DNA from: Hydractinia symbiolongicarpus
Lineage: Eukaryota > Cnidaria > Hydrozoa > Anthoathecata > Hydractiniidae
Reading direction: 5' to 3'
Length of the DNA: 64,000 bases
Assembly (NCBI RefSeq): GCF_029227915.1
Contig: NC_079888.1
Coordinates: forward strand, 8,415,001-8,479,000
The translations under genes were made by a program, and so were the position numbers. The notes under the pieces were generated by a model that was not told where the DNA came from, did no database searches, and saw only the letters and a list, made by a program, of their open reading frames with translations. Positions 40,001 through 51,757 of the stretch are shown one piece after another. Within the stretch, counting starts at the first letter, position 1; each line of letters starts with the position of its first letter.

Positions 40001-43000
40001 TGTATCTATACCAAGCTTTTACTTATATTGCACAAAGTCATAAGTTAGTACTCCTTATGGTGTAACAAAAATTATTAAAATTTATTTCTGTGCCAAAATA
40101 TATGCAGAATCAATATACAAGAGTCTAAATGCATACTCTTGGATATGCAAATATAAAATTTGTGATTTTAGGAGGAGATTCTTTGTTTCTAAACACCTCA
40201 TTGAAAGTTGCTGACACCAGGAGTCGAAATTGTGAAATAAGATTGAAAAGTCCTTTTGCACAAATGCTTTTGTTTTATACTTTTTAACCCTCTTACTTTT
40301 TGTTGGACATTTTTTTTACACCTAAGAAAACATATTTGAATGCCACAAAAATGCTATATACCAGTGATACTAGTTATAAGGAAAATTTTGCCATGATTGT
40401 CCATTGATTTCTTGCATCTTATGTACAAAGCTTTAACAGTATGGAATTCCTAATGAAGTAAATGTATAGAAATTTTATGAGAATTTTTAAATCTTTATGA
40501 GAAAAATTTATGCTTATTGTTTTAAGCATACAAAACTGGTCATTTGGTTGTTTCTGTATAAAATAATTTCTATACTTTCTTTGTTTCTATGTATGTGTTT
40601 TGGCAGGAATTTTGGTAGTTAATAGATCTTTAAGTTGTTTCAGCCTGCAAATCATTCATCTCTTGTGCTGCTAGAAATGACACAAGGTGTTAAGTGTTAA
40701 GAATGTAAAATAGTTTAATAGGAATTATCTAAAAAAACAAAAGATCTTCGCATTTAACCATATATCTATCAACTAATGAAAAAAGAATATATACATCTAT
40801 TAACAGTTAGAACACCTTTGTTCTCTTGCATCACCTGGATGAAACTTTACTTTTTTTGAAAAAAAATACTTCGTTAATTATTCATATACAAATATTTTTA
40901 AAAGAAAAAAAGAAGAATATTTTGATCAGTTCTGTAAAAGAGAAATAAAATAATAAGGTGTGGGAATTCTTTCTGCTGTTCGATATAATTTTATGTTTTA
41001 ATTTTAATGTATCCACGGAATATATCTTATCCAAATAAACACACTTAATGATATCAAAAAAGCTGATTAAATGTCCATTGCATTATTTTTTAAAATGGTA
41101 CGCATAGGATTTACATTTCAAGGAAAAAACATGTTTACATAATTTGTTCTTCTTGTTTTAGATGGACCTCAACAACCATTGAGCATGAAGGATCAGGAGC
41201 AGGTATGATTTTAAACAATGTTTCACTATGTTATGTAGAGTAGGGACAAGAAGTTATTATTATAATTTTTTTTTTGAGTTCTGATATCTCACAGGAAAAA
41301 TGTCACACAAATGTCATATTCTGATTAAGAATCACTGTCACGTTTTTTTTCGCCAACATGGAAGGGATAAATTTCAAAAAGTACATGACTATTGTTTTAC
41401 TTAATTCTTTGTTTTGTCTTTTAAAATGTGTGATCTTTCTTTCAATGGAAAGCAAATACCAGATATTGTGTATATTTGGATGAGTGTATCTGCGTTTTTT
41501 GTATGTGAGATGATCAGATTAAGCTCTAAACAGGGTCGTAGCAGATTAGGGGGTGGGGACCATGGGGTCACGCCCCTCCCAAACTGTTTGTCAGTTATAG
41601 TTTAAATGGGTAAGACTTGCCTTTATTACCCAATTTAGGATGCTAATAAAATCTTAAATTATCCCCTGGCTCTTCAGCCCAACCTGCCCTCCCTTTTCTG
41701 CAAAGTTTTGGTGCCAGCTACATTCCAGCTAAATCAAAAGAAGTACAATGCTTATAATCAAACTTAATATTATGACTCAAGCTTCTGCTGCTATAGTAAC
41801 TTGTTGCTGTAACAGACAAATTCAAAACGTGAGAAGATTAATAATGTTTCAGTCAAACACTTGAAACATATTTGATTATTATTACTGGTTAAAACAGCTG
41901 AATAGGGGAAACTATGTTTTCGAAGTTTTTATATTTTATTTATTATACAAAATAAAACTCGTATATGTTTTAGAGATTTGATAATAGCCTGTTTTTTTTT
42001 ACACTCTTTTTGTGTCGGAACTTAAAACGTTAAGTCAGTCTACAATCTTCTTCATTACACATTTTACAAGCCATTATAGTTTTCGAATGTTTTCGTTTTT
42101 TGTCTTCTTTTTTCGTCAAAGTAATTTATGAGAAATTGACTTTTGATTGGCTTTGGTTATGGTTCGAAAATATAAAATCGAAATTAATTTGTTTGAAATA
42201 TAAGTGTGTTGTTTTTCAGTTTGAGACAGTGGAGCAACAGAAATATTGGAATTTTGGGTGTTTTCTGACATATATACTGGAGATAGAACAAGTCAGATCT
42301 GATACTTGATAAAAAATTATGATATTAGATACATGTCTGATACATACAGTATATTGCGTTCTAATACCAACTGAAGCGGTTTCCATAGTTCTCTTAAACT
42401 GTTCTTTTATCGCGGACATGCTTATTTTCCTTTAATCTCATATAAACATTTCTCCAGATTACCTTGGTAATTAATTCAATTAGTATGCCAATTAAGAAAT
42501 AGCCTGTAATTATCTTGTGTTTGACATTAAATTTGGAAAATAGATTAGTATAGATGACTTGCTATCTTGGTAAATTTTTTGGTTTTATTTTTTGGCAGAC
42601 AAAATAAAGTAATTTAATTAGCTAATAATTCTTTTTAGAAGATCTGATTGGTTAAAAAACTATTTGCTTGCCGAAATAAAATGTAAACAATGCTTCTAGC
42701 AAGCCACCTTCAAAAAATTGACTTTTATTCGTTATTTTTAAGAATTTTTTTCACACATGCTTCCCATCAATCAATGACTTTCAAATGACACCCAGGTATT
42801 ATTACCTGGTATAACAAGAAATTAGGCAAATATCGGGTAGATTATTCTGACTACTTGAAAATTTACGATTTTAACAAAAAGGTATAATTTTACACGATGA
42901 ATAAAAAGCGAAATGGAAAACCCCTCTTATAAACCCCATCAAAACTAAGAAACTTTTGTAAAATGACCTTAGAATTTATAAAACTTTTTCTAGTTGACGT

Positions 43001-46000
43001 TCGCTTGGTTTCTTTTAAAAAAACGTGTACATCTAGTGATCCTTATAAAATGTTAAAAAACGCATATATATATATCACGCTAAAAATTTCAATGATGGAT
43101 AAAATGTTCTTATACAGCTTGTAACTGCATTTCTGTTTGTGTTGAAACATGACAAGAATTTTATCAGAACTGCTATTCCTTTATTAATCAAACCAATTAC
43201 AAGTCGTTCACGAAACAATCTACGCACGTGAAATCTGTGGAATGCTAATGAGAGATTAATTAAAATGTTGATTAGCCCCATGAACGTTTTAGTGCTTCTC
43301 TTTTGCGGCTTTTTAACGAACAGAGAACAAACTTTTAACTCGTTCTTGCACGTCACATTTTTTATTGTGGTTTTAACTAAAAATTAATTTTTTACCATTG
43401 CCTGAAGGATCCTTGTTTTAGTTAAAACTGTTGAAGTCGATTGTAAAAAATGGCGTTTATTTTAGGGAGCTCCCTCCCAGCAACTTTTTTTAAAAAGACT
43501 CGTCATTACCTAATGACCTTCAGCGTAATTTGATTTTTTTCTTTGTGTTTTATTTTAATAGCTTGATTATTATTTAATTGCGGAATGAATAGAATAGGAT
43601 GAAATGTAATTGCGTATTTTTGAAATTTGTTTGATGTGTATTGTACAATAAAAATAGATAAGGATTTGATATAAAAAAACGCATCTGGTAAGATTGATAC
43701 AGCAAGAAAAAGAGTTTAAAGCGAAGTTTGATCAAGCACAGATTGCGGAAAGTTATTGGGAGGAGTAAATTTTATATCATTACTGCTTTGCCAGAAATTG
43801 TGTTCACACGCTGAGCGATTTTTTCAAGAAGTCTGAGAGGAACATGTAATTTGGGTGTAGTAAAGCAAATATATAATGGCGCTCCTTGTGACGACAGAAA
43901 GTTTAGTTGAACACAACGAGATGGGCGTACAGCAAGCCCGTACTCAACAGGTAGCAAAATAGGCCCATTTTTTTTTAACCAATCACTTCTTATGAGGGTA
44001 CTATACCTGTCAAAGTAGTTCAAGATGGTTTTTATGATGGATGTTTTACTGAGTATATAAAAGTCATTCTCAATACACAAGGGAATATAGACCACTGCAT
44101 TTCAATTCCTATACAAGTGTTTTAGTTCCAAGCTAATTATTCTACTACGCCTCGTTTTCAAACCGAGGTAGAATGGGACATTGCTAGCAATTTCTATCCT
44201 AGCAATATAGCGTAATTTATTAAAAAAAAGTTTCACCGGGTGTACAAAAGTTTTTTTTGAATAAACAAGGGATGTTAGGCCACTGTATTTCATTCCATAC
44301 ACAATTTTCATTTTTCTTAACTAAATGACAAACCACGTTTCCCGCCACACTTTTTTCCCAAATTTCTTCCGGTGTTTTAAAATCAATGCTACGATTCTGT
44401 CAGTTTAGCATGATTCAGTTTTACTCTGTGTGAACATTTGATCAAAAAACTAATGTTGTATTGGTTTTCCGAAATCAAAGTATGTCTTCATTTATCCTAC
44501 GACACCTCGTTTTCAAACCGAGGTCGAATTGGTTTGTAATGTGGTATTAAGTTTCTAATTCGACAGTTTCTTTCAAACGAGGGTTTTAAATTTCAATTTA
44601 AAGTCCTTCAAGTATGTAACAAAAAACAATTTTCAAAAAGATTGATTATTACTTTGTGTTTTTTAGTTTTGTATTTTACGAACGTCGTTCTGTGTTTTCT
44701 AGATGTTGCAAGAACTAAAGAAAGAAAATTTCGATTTGAAGTTACGTTTGTACATGACGCAGAAAAACAGCGAGGTATGTTTGCTTCGATAACCCAGCCT
44801 TAATTCACCGCTACTTGTCCATTGTTTTGTTTCTTTTTTTTTTGTCTTATTAATATCTGTATCAAAAAATTGCTTTTTTAAAAACCATTGAATGAAATTG
44901 TCACTTCTAATTTTTTAATCCGGATTTAATTACAAACCGGTAATTCCATCCGGTGTGGCTATTAAAGAACAGCAATACAGTAGACGCTTTAAATTGTAAG
45001 TAAATCATACATTAAGAAAACTGAGCTGTGTGGATAGTTATTTCTACCGGGCTATTATCTATTATATATATTTTTCATCGTAAATCAGAAAAAAAAATTG
45101 TAAAACAATAACGAGTTTCCCAATAATTATCGCGGAAACTAATATTTTCGAAATTGATATAAAAGTAGCAAAAAAATGGCGAAAATTGAGCTCTGCAAAA
45201 ATTAATTTCCCTTATATAAATAAGTCCGTATAGACTCATCTGATTGAATGGTTTTGTATCTGCGATATATACTAATCGTTGAAGCCGAAAGCTGACAGAA
45301 ATGTTTCTGTTGTTTAGACAGCTGAAGAGAAAGCGTCAGAGTATGAACAACAACTCGCTGCTTTGCTGAACAATTTGGAGGATCAGCAACAACTTTCCGA
45401 ACAGCAGACACGCGAGTTGAACGAGTCAAAAGCTCGCGAGAAACGATTGCAATCAGAGAAAAACAAATTACAAGTCACGTGTCAACAACAGGATGAAAAA
45501 ATTCACAACTTATCACTAAGTTTATCCAAATTATCATCCAGCATGCACGACGTGTCGTCGCCAAAATACAGTACTCCAATGCGTACTGCAACGTCGGCGT
45601 ATTTTCCCGATGACGAGGACCATGATGATTCAGATGTACGTCCTCTTTCGCCGACGCGACCGAATGTCTCCCACGTTGCTCCGATGAGACGAGGTGTGAT
45701 TTCGACGTCGAGTTTTAACGATGAAAGCACGTCGGCAGGTTTAATGTCGCACGACAGAGGTGTCCACCATAGCGTGTCGGAGAGTACTAACTACCACACG
45801 TCGACTCCTGTAACTAAGAACTACTACAACACGAGCCTTGACAACCGACATAACCAAGGCTTTGACAACGTCGGCATTGTCCGACCGAATAACACCAGAA
45901 CTGTTGTTGACGTGGAAATTCCCGATTCGCCGACAGCCACTGACACACCGAAAAAGAAGAAGAAAGGCATTATGAAGGTTTTCAAGTTATGCACCGGAAA

Positions 46001-46085
46001 GTCCGGAGAAAACCGTGCCCGTCAAGAAAGCATGTATCACAAGAAAGAGCCTGCTAAAATTACCATGACTACGTACAATGAATAA
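34003..46085 (+). CDS. Centrosomin N-terminal motif protein, CDK5RAP2/myomegalin-related (362 aa, five exons)
   Basis: Five exons join in phase: 34003-34037, 35459-35631, 41162-41202, 44703-44774 and 45318-46085, all GT-AG, giving 362 residues. Residues about 78-140 match the Centrosomin N-terminal motif 1 (MLQELKKENFDLKLRLYMTQ), which recruits gamma-tubulin complexes in centrosomin, CDK5RAP2 and myomegalin. A coiled coil continues through EYEQQLAALLNNLEDQQQ to about residue 165. The remainder is low-complexity and serine-rich (many S/T-P sites), ending with a lysine run (PKKKKKGIMKVFKLCTGKS) that may bind membrane or nucleic acid. Family members are usually over 1000 residues with a C-terminal centrosome motif; this one is short and lacks it. 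The introns are long (about 1.4, 5.5, 3.5 and 0.5 kb). Alternative first exons are possible. The role at microtubule-organising centres is inferred from the motif alone. Confidence 0.8.
35760..35930 (-). repeat. tRNA-derived SINE, minus strand
   Basis: On the minus strand a tRNA-like head shows an A-box-like TAGTGGTTATAACTC (35902-35916) and a B-box-like GGGTTCAATTG (35870-35880), followed by a non-tRNA body. It lies in the second intron of the centrosomin-type gene. The 3' end was not defined. Confidence 0.55.
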
Positions 46086-46409
46086 GAACGTCATCGTTCT
46101 ATTTTTAGAATCAAATATTTTTAAAGTTTTATTTTTTAAAAGAGAATTTTATAAATAGAATTAACATTTCATGTTATTTGATAGTGCAATATGCTTCCGT
46201 TTTATCGTTAGGTGGTGCTTGGTATAAACTCAGGACCAGCCCCTTTTTGTTAGCGTAGCATATAGAAAGAAGTTGCTCACGATCTTTAAAAATTTCCATA
46301 GAAAACAGAGGAGGCTTTTAAACTAAAACCGTTTTATTAAAAGAACTGCATTTGTTATGTATTTTTTGGGTAGTTATAACAATTTCAAGGTACAAAACAA
46401 AATCTAGGG

Positions 46410-46415
46410 AATAAA
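46410..46415 (+). terminator. Possible polyadenylation signal of the centrosomin-type gene
   Basis: AATAAA about 325 bases after the stop codon, the first canonical hexamer seen downstream on this strand. Confidence 0.4.
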
Positions 46416-47548
46416 ATTTTGCCTAACTTTTGACGACAACGTGCCCACGTATATGTTCATATAGGATGTTTTCATTTCCAAATTTACGTCTAGTGTAACA
46501 TTTCTAACTATGCACATTTTTAAGGCGTCGTCGAACTAAAGTGTAAGGGTTATCGCTTGGTTGAAAGTAAGGCTCATTGAGTGGTTGAAAGTGAGGCGGA
46601 TTGTATCTAATTGAATATTTTAAAAACGATTGATAATCTTATGTTAATATTATATTTACATAATATAGGTAATTATGCATTATATAGTAAAATTATGCAT
46701 GTTAATGTTAATTATGCAGTGCTGAAAACAGAGTATTTTTAAGTGATATTCTTTGATGTTCTCATTACATAAAGTCATTGTTATTTTTAGCTCCAATGAG
46801 GGAGCGTTTTCTCACAACTAACTCTCCTGGATAATAATATTTATAATTGGTGTGTGAATATTTTCGTAAACGAAGCACATAGTTCGATTTCAATTGGTTC
46901 TTAACAAATCAGATTGTTTTGTTTCGATTTTGATTGGCTTTTAACTCAACGTCCTCTTTTGATTTTGATTGGTTCTCCATATATCTGTTAGTTTGTTTAA
47001 ACTTTATGACTGTACATGAAAACATTTCTTTCTCCAAATCACTTGAAGTGAAAACTAGGCTTTGTTACTTGGTAACTACGCTTTTCTTACACTAAACATT
47101 TTATAATTTTATTTTAGCTATTAATTACGGGGTATGTATATTATATAATTTTTAATGTTTTATAACCACGGGTTTTACTCATTCAAATTTATGCGCTGCA
47201 TTTCTTTGTACTTTCTGAAAAATTAACTTTTTCGGCTGAGCTGAAAAAAATCCTGAAAACGAGGCTTTAAATTTTACAGGTCAACTACAGGTTTTAAACT
47301 TTGAACATTTTCCTATTCTCTAGGTTTACACAATCTATTTTTTTACATATGTATATGATATATTATTTTGATTATTTATTATTACAAATCTAATTTTCGT
47401 TTACGAGCCAACATGGTTCGACATGGATATATATAGTAATTCTTCCTCATTCAAGTAATGTACATATTTTGTATCATCATGTAAAAAAATCTAGCCAAGT
47501 TGGTCTTTTGTTTTTCTCTCACCTCTTAGCTTTCATTTTGCTCGATCT
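46416..47548. other. AT-rich intergenic region
   Basis: No gene or clear repeat was recognised apart from a few repeated short phrases (for example GATTTTGATTGG around 46900-46980). Confidence 0.4.
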
Positions 47549-47983
47549 AAAGGCCGGTTTCCACACAGCTGCATTTTGCGCCCAGTCAGAATCAGCGCCG
47601 CGACTTTCATCGGATGTATCGAAACCATTTCCGTTCAGCTATTTTTTGCTGACATGCTTTTGCAAAACATGGCTGCCGTACACAGACGATATTTGTTGTT
47701 GCAAAATTTGATACGATCCGATGTCGTTGCCGGCCATCTTGAAAATAATCTAATTAAAAATTCTCTGGTAATTTATTTACAATTCTTCGTTTTAATTGGC
47801 TGTTTAAGTTGGGGCACAAAATGTAGCGCGCAAAAAGTGCGCATGCAGAAGCGCGAGGTCAGGGGCATTATTCTGATAATGCGCATGCGTAGATCAAAAG
47901 TTGCGGCTCATTTTACGACTGGGCGCAAAATAGAGTTGTATGGAAAACGTATTTAAAAATGCTCGCTCTCACATTGCGCCTTT
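47549..47983. mobile_element. Probable Harbinger-like MITE
   Basis: The left end CTAAAGGCCGGTTTCCACAC and the right end GCGCCTTTAGGG form short inverted ends, and an inner 15-bp inverted pair (ATTTTGCGCCCAGTC at 47573-47587, its complement at 47917-47931) supports one palindromic element. The GGCCGGTTTCCACAC start is of the style seen in Harbinger elements. A frame in the middle begins MAAVHRRYLLLQNL but is not convincing as a protein. The target duplication could not be settled. Confidence 0.4.
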
Positions 47984-48438
47984 AGGGTTTTAAAGTTACT
48001 TCTAGGTTACTTCAATAGAAGAGCTTGAAGGTTTTAATTTGGGGGGAAGAGTGTGTAATAATCTTAAGTAATCTTACTTCCCTAAAATGTCATAAATAAT
48101 AAATTTCAGACCAAAAATATTTATGCCACCTAAAATCTTATGAAATTGATTATACTGGGATCCATTCTTTTTTCCTTCCAAGCAGATACTTTTTTCTATT
48201 GTTACATTTTGAAGAAAGATTATTTAGAATGTATATTAGGAAAGTCGTGGTTATCAGTAACTGCTTATTTCCTTTTTCTGAGATTTTTTGACTCTAAATT
48301 GCCCCAAAAAATTTTAAATTGTAAAATGTCAGAAAATTTAAAACAGTTACCACTATGTTTTAAATTTCATACTTCATCCATTTATGTAAACTACCTTAAC
48401 GAAACTAAGGATTTGATGACATTTTGTTTGTAAATTTA

Positions 48439-48684
48439 TCTATATTATAATGCCCGTATACGTCTGTCCGTCCGTCCGTCCGTCCGTCCGTCCGTCCGTC
48501 CGTCCGTCCGTCCGTCCGTCCGTCCGTCCGTCCGTCCGTCCGTCCGTCCGTCCGTCCGTCCGTCCGTCCGTCCGTCCGTCCGTCCGTCCGTCCGTCCGTC
48601 CGTCCGTCCGTCCGTCTGTCACGCAAAATGGTCGCTTAGCTGCGACGGGCGAACCCGTGGATTTTTCCACGGGCTAACGAGTAG
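48439..48684 (+). mobile_element. Helitron-like non-autonomous element carrying a CCGT microsatellite
   Basis: It begins TCTATATTATAATGCCCG directly after an A and ends with the hairpin CCCGTGGATTTTTCCACGGG (48654-48673) plus CTAACGAGTAG before a T. A 5'-TC start, a hairpin about ten bases before the 3' end and an A/T insertion site fit the Helitron plan, although the final bases read GTAG rather than CTAG. The middle is a CCGT array of about 155 bp. Confidence 0.45.
48462..48616 (+). repeat. CCGT tetranucleotide microsatellite
   Basis: An almost uninterrupted TCCG/CCGT array of about 38 units. It creates artefactual open frames on both strands (SVRP or DGRT repeats). Confidence 0.97.
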
Positions 48685-48833
48685 TACTTTAAGTAATGAT
48701 AATAAGTTTAAATAGTCGTGCCAACTGCGTAGTCAGTGACAAACAGGAGAGGAAAATAGAAATTCGACGTGTAAGAAATGCATTAATCGCAAATGGATAC
48801 AGTCATAAAGTCATCACGTAAGTAGAAAATAAA

Positions 48834-49356
48834 ATGAAGAGAAGATGCAACGGAGACAACAAGGAAACAACAGAGGAATTTATCGCATCAGCATTCCTAC
48901 CCTTTGTACCAGGTACCAGCGAGATCTTTCGTCGAGTTTTAAGGCAACACAAGATCAAATGCATTCTTAACTCTAAAGACACTCTAAGAAGCACTTTGTC
49001 TAAACTAAAAGACAAAATAAACCTAGAAGAACAAAGCAATTTTGTTTACCAAATCCCGTGTAAAGATTGTGATGCAGTGTTTATAGGCGAAACAAAAAGA
49101 AAATTTAAGAAACGAGTACAAGATCATATGCGCGCAGTGAGAAACGGAGACGTGCAGAAAAACGAAATTGCGGACCACAGGTGGAGCAGAAGTCATCAGT
49201 TTAAATTTGAATGAGAAGAAAATCATTGACAGAGAATCCAGAACAACGGCCAGGAAGATTAAAGAAACCATCAACAGTGTAGAACGTAACAAACACATAA
49301 ACACCATCTCGTATCAACTTCCTGAGATTTGGTTACCAGCCCTACAGAAGAAGTAG
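48834..49356 (+). pseudogene. Penelope-like element GIY-YIG endonuclease remnant, copy 1
   Basis: The first frame (48834-49214) contains FLPFVPGTSEIFRRVLRQHK and QSNFVYQIPCKDCDAVFIGE, the linker and GIY-YIG start typical of the C-terminal endonuclease of Penelope-like retroelements. It then reads out of frame. The rest of the domain, ending LPEIWLPALQKK, continues in another frame (49168-49356). The frame change near 49190 and the lack of any reverse transcriptase upstream show a dead 5'-truncated copy. Confidence 0.75.
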
Positions 49357-49484
49357 TTACCTACATCTAGGTCCGAAAATGTTATTTACCGTAATTAACT
49401 GTAATTATCAGCTCGTTTCTGATTGGTTAATTTTTATGAATTTTGATCCTCTGCAATTATATAAATACATGCGCAATATCATTT

Positions 49485-49530
49485 TACTTTGCCCGATGAT
49501 GGGAGGAGGATCTCCCGAAACGTCGCCTAC
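49485..49530 (+). ncRNA. Hammerhead-ribozyme-like motif, copy 1
   Basis: CCGATGA (49493-49499) is followed by a 5-bp stem GGGAG/CTCCC with a 6-base loop and then GAAACGTC (49517-49524). This matches the minimal type I hammerhead plan reported in Penelope-like elements (CUGAUGA, stem II, GAAAC, GUC), and it lies 3' of the GIY-YIG remnant. Departures are C for U in the core and an extra T before stem II; stem I is weak. Probably an inactive descendant. Confidence 0.35.
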
Positions 49531-49663
49531 TAAACTATCATGTTCAAGAAATGATAAACTTTCCACAGTAAAATTTTTGTATTGTTTGTACATTTTTTCT
49601 GACTATTCATACCCCCTTCACCGTTTGGGATTGACAGTATCATGCATTGCGGTTGGTTCTAAT

Positions 49664-49708
49664 CAACCTTGTTCCCAGGGCTCTTTTTCTCTTTCTGACA
49701 AGGTTGGA
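49664..49708. repeat. Short CCCC-box repeat copy
   Basis: CAACCTTGTTCCCAGGGCTC followed by a T-rich run and TGACAAGGTTGG; an internally shortened copy. It is repeated at 51891-51935 in the second tandem unit. Confidence 0.5.
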
Positions 49709-50702
49709 TTCCAATGTCTGTACATTTCATCTTGTTCTTTTTTGTATCATTGACATTTTACTTTCTGAAAATTTTCGAACACTTGTTTCACGATGTTTCA
49801 TCTAGTTCTTTTTTTAACACGTGGTGAAGTGAAGATAAGAAGTCCAAAGGCTTGAACATTTCCGCCAGTAGAAATCCATATAGCTACACGTTCTTTAAGC
49901 AAAATTATTTCAGACTTACAAGGTTTTTGTTTGGCATAGAGCTGTTTAGCTCTAATGTTTCTCCAACACAGTAGTGACATCGTAAATCCTATCGAAAATC
50001 TTAGGATCATGTTCGTTACGTTCATATCAACTTATTGCACGCACGAAAATAAGATATACACCATAGTGTTGCTATATATCTTCAGAGACTTAATTTTTCA
50101 CGGAAATTAATCTTCGCGAATTTCTGTCAATTTCGTTTAAAAAAGTAATACCCTGCATAATACACCACCGCAACACAATTCATCGTAAATCTTTTAAAAG
50201 GATACTAAAATTATGGCATCCCGAAAGGTGGTTAAAGTTAAAGAGTCATTGTGCAAACTCCTATCATCAAACACAATCTGAATGCAGCACTGTCTGGGCG
50301 TGTGCAGGGGTAAATGTATGTGAATAATCGGGATTTTGAAAAGCGTATTTTCAAAACACACTTTTCGCTAAAAATTGTACGTACTAGGAAATCTATAGTT
50401 AGCGCTAGCACTTAAAGTCAGCAAGGACATCAGTGCAGCAAAAGCATACTTTCCTCACTGTTATCAATTTGGCTAGCCATAGTATAAAAAACACCACAGT
50501 TTTTATTTAACGAATCTCGGTAATCAAGCAACAAATATATAATTTTCTTTCATTGGACTTCATTGAGTAAATGACTAGCTAGCTAGTCAAGGTCTTGCAA
50601 ATTTCGTTCACGTACAAAGAGACGTTCTGAATAACAGAGAAACGTAATAAATACAAAAAAAATGTTCTGGCTACTAAAATAAAGTGTCTATATCCTGGGG
50701 AT

Positions 50703-50841
50703 CCGTCCGTCCGTCCGTCCGTCCGTCCGTCCGTCCGTCCGTCCGTCCGTCCGTCCGTCCGTCCGTCCGTCCGTCCGTCCGTCCGTCCGTCCGTCCGTCC
50801 GTCCGTCCGTCCGTCCGTCCGTCCGTCCGTCCGTCCGTCCG
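50703..50841 (+). repeat. CCGT tetranucleotide microsatellite in second unit
   Basis: About 35 CCGT units, shorter than the array in the first unit because the duplication breakpoint falls inside it. Confidence 0.97.
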
Positions 50842-51060
50842 TCTGTCACGCAAAATGGTCGCTTAGCTGCGACGGGCGAACCCGTGGATTTTTCCACGGG
50901 CTAACGAGTAGTACTTTAAGTAATGATAATAAGTTTAAATAGTCGTGCCAACTGCGTAGTCAGTGACAAACAGGAGAGGAAAATAGAAATTCGACGTGTA
51001 AGAAATGCATTAATCGCAAATGGATACAGTCATAAAGTCATCACGTAAGTAGAAAATAAA

Positions 51061-51583
51061 ATGAAGAGAAGATGCAACGGAGACAACAAGGAAACAACAG
51101 AGGAATTTATCGCATCAGCATTCCTACCCTTTGTACCAGGTACCAGCGAGATCTTTCGTCGAGTTTTAAGGCAACACAAGATCAAATGCATTCTTAACTC
51201 TAAAGACACTCTAAGAAGCACTTTGTCTAAACTAAAAGACAAAATAAACCTAGAAGAACAAAGCAATTTTGTTTACCAAATCCCGTGTAAAGATTGTGAT
51301 GCAGTGTTTATAGGCGAAACAAAAAGAAAATTTAAGAAACGAGTACAAGATCATATGCGCGCAGTGAGAAACGGAGACGTGCAGAAAAACGAAATTGCGG
51401 ACCACAGGTGGAGCAGAAGTCATCAGTTTAAATTTGAATGAGAAGAAAATCATTGACAGAGAATCCAGAACAACGGCCAGGAAGATTAAAGAAACCATCA
51501 ACAGTGTAGAACGTAACAAACACATAAACACCATCTCGTATCAACTTCCTGAGATTTGGTTACCAGCCCTACAGAAGAAGTAG
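51061..51583 (+). pseudogene. Penelope-like element GIY-YIG endonuclease remnant, copy 2
   Basis: Identical to the remnant at 48834-49356, with the same frame break, so it was duplicated after it decayed. Confidence 0.75.
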
Positions 51584-51711
51584 TTACCTACATCTAGGTC
51601 CGAAAATGTTATTTACCGTAATTAACTGTAATTATCAGCTCGTTTCTGATTGGTTAATTTTTATGAATTTTGATCCTCTGCAATTATATAAATACATGCG
51701 CAATATCATTT

Positions 51712-51757
51712 TACTTTGCCCGATGATGGGAGGAGGATCTCCCGAAACGTCGCCTAC
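51712..51757 (+). ncRNA. Hammerhead-ribozyme-like motif, copy 2
   Basis: Same sequence as the motif at 49485-49530, carried by the second tandem unit. Confidence 0.35.

Larger units (their letters stand above)
48475..50701. repeat. Tandem duplication, copy 1 of a 2227-bp unit
   Basis: From inside the CCGT array to the phrase TATCCTGGGGA, the sequence recurs 2227 bp downstream with identical translations in all frames compared. The unit contains the 3' part of the Helitron-like element, a Penelope-like fragment, a hammerhead-like motif and non-coding DNA. Confidence 0.93.

Noticed and set aside
43772-44311. Two adjacent minus-strand frames of 107 and 69 codons
   Set aside because: They lie in an intron of the centrosomin-type gene, resemble each other only loosely and show no known family; a repeat containing the palindrome CCTCGTTTTCAAACCGAGG seems likelier.
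48405-48677. Open frames of SVRP or DGRT repeats on both strands (also at 50684-50897)
   Set aside because: They are translations of the CCGT microsatellite, open in every frame because the unit contains no stop.
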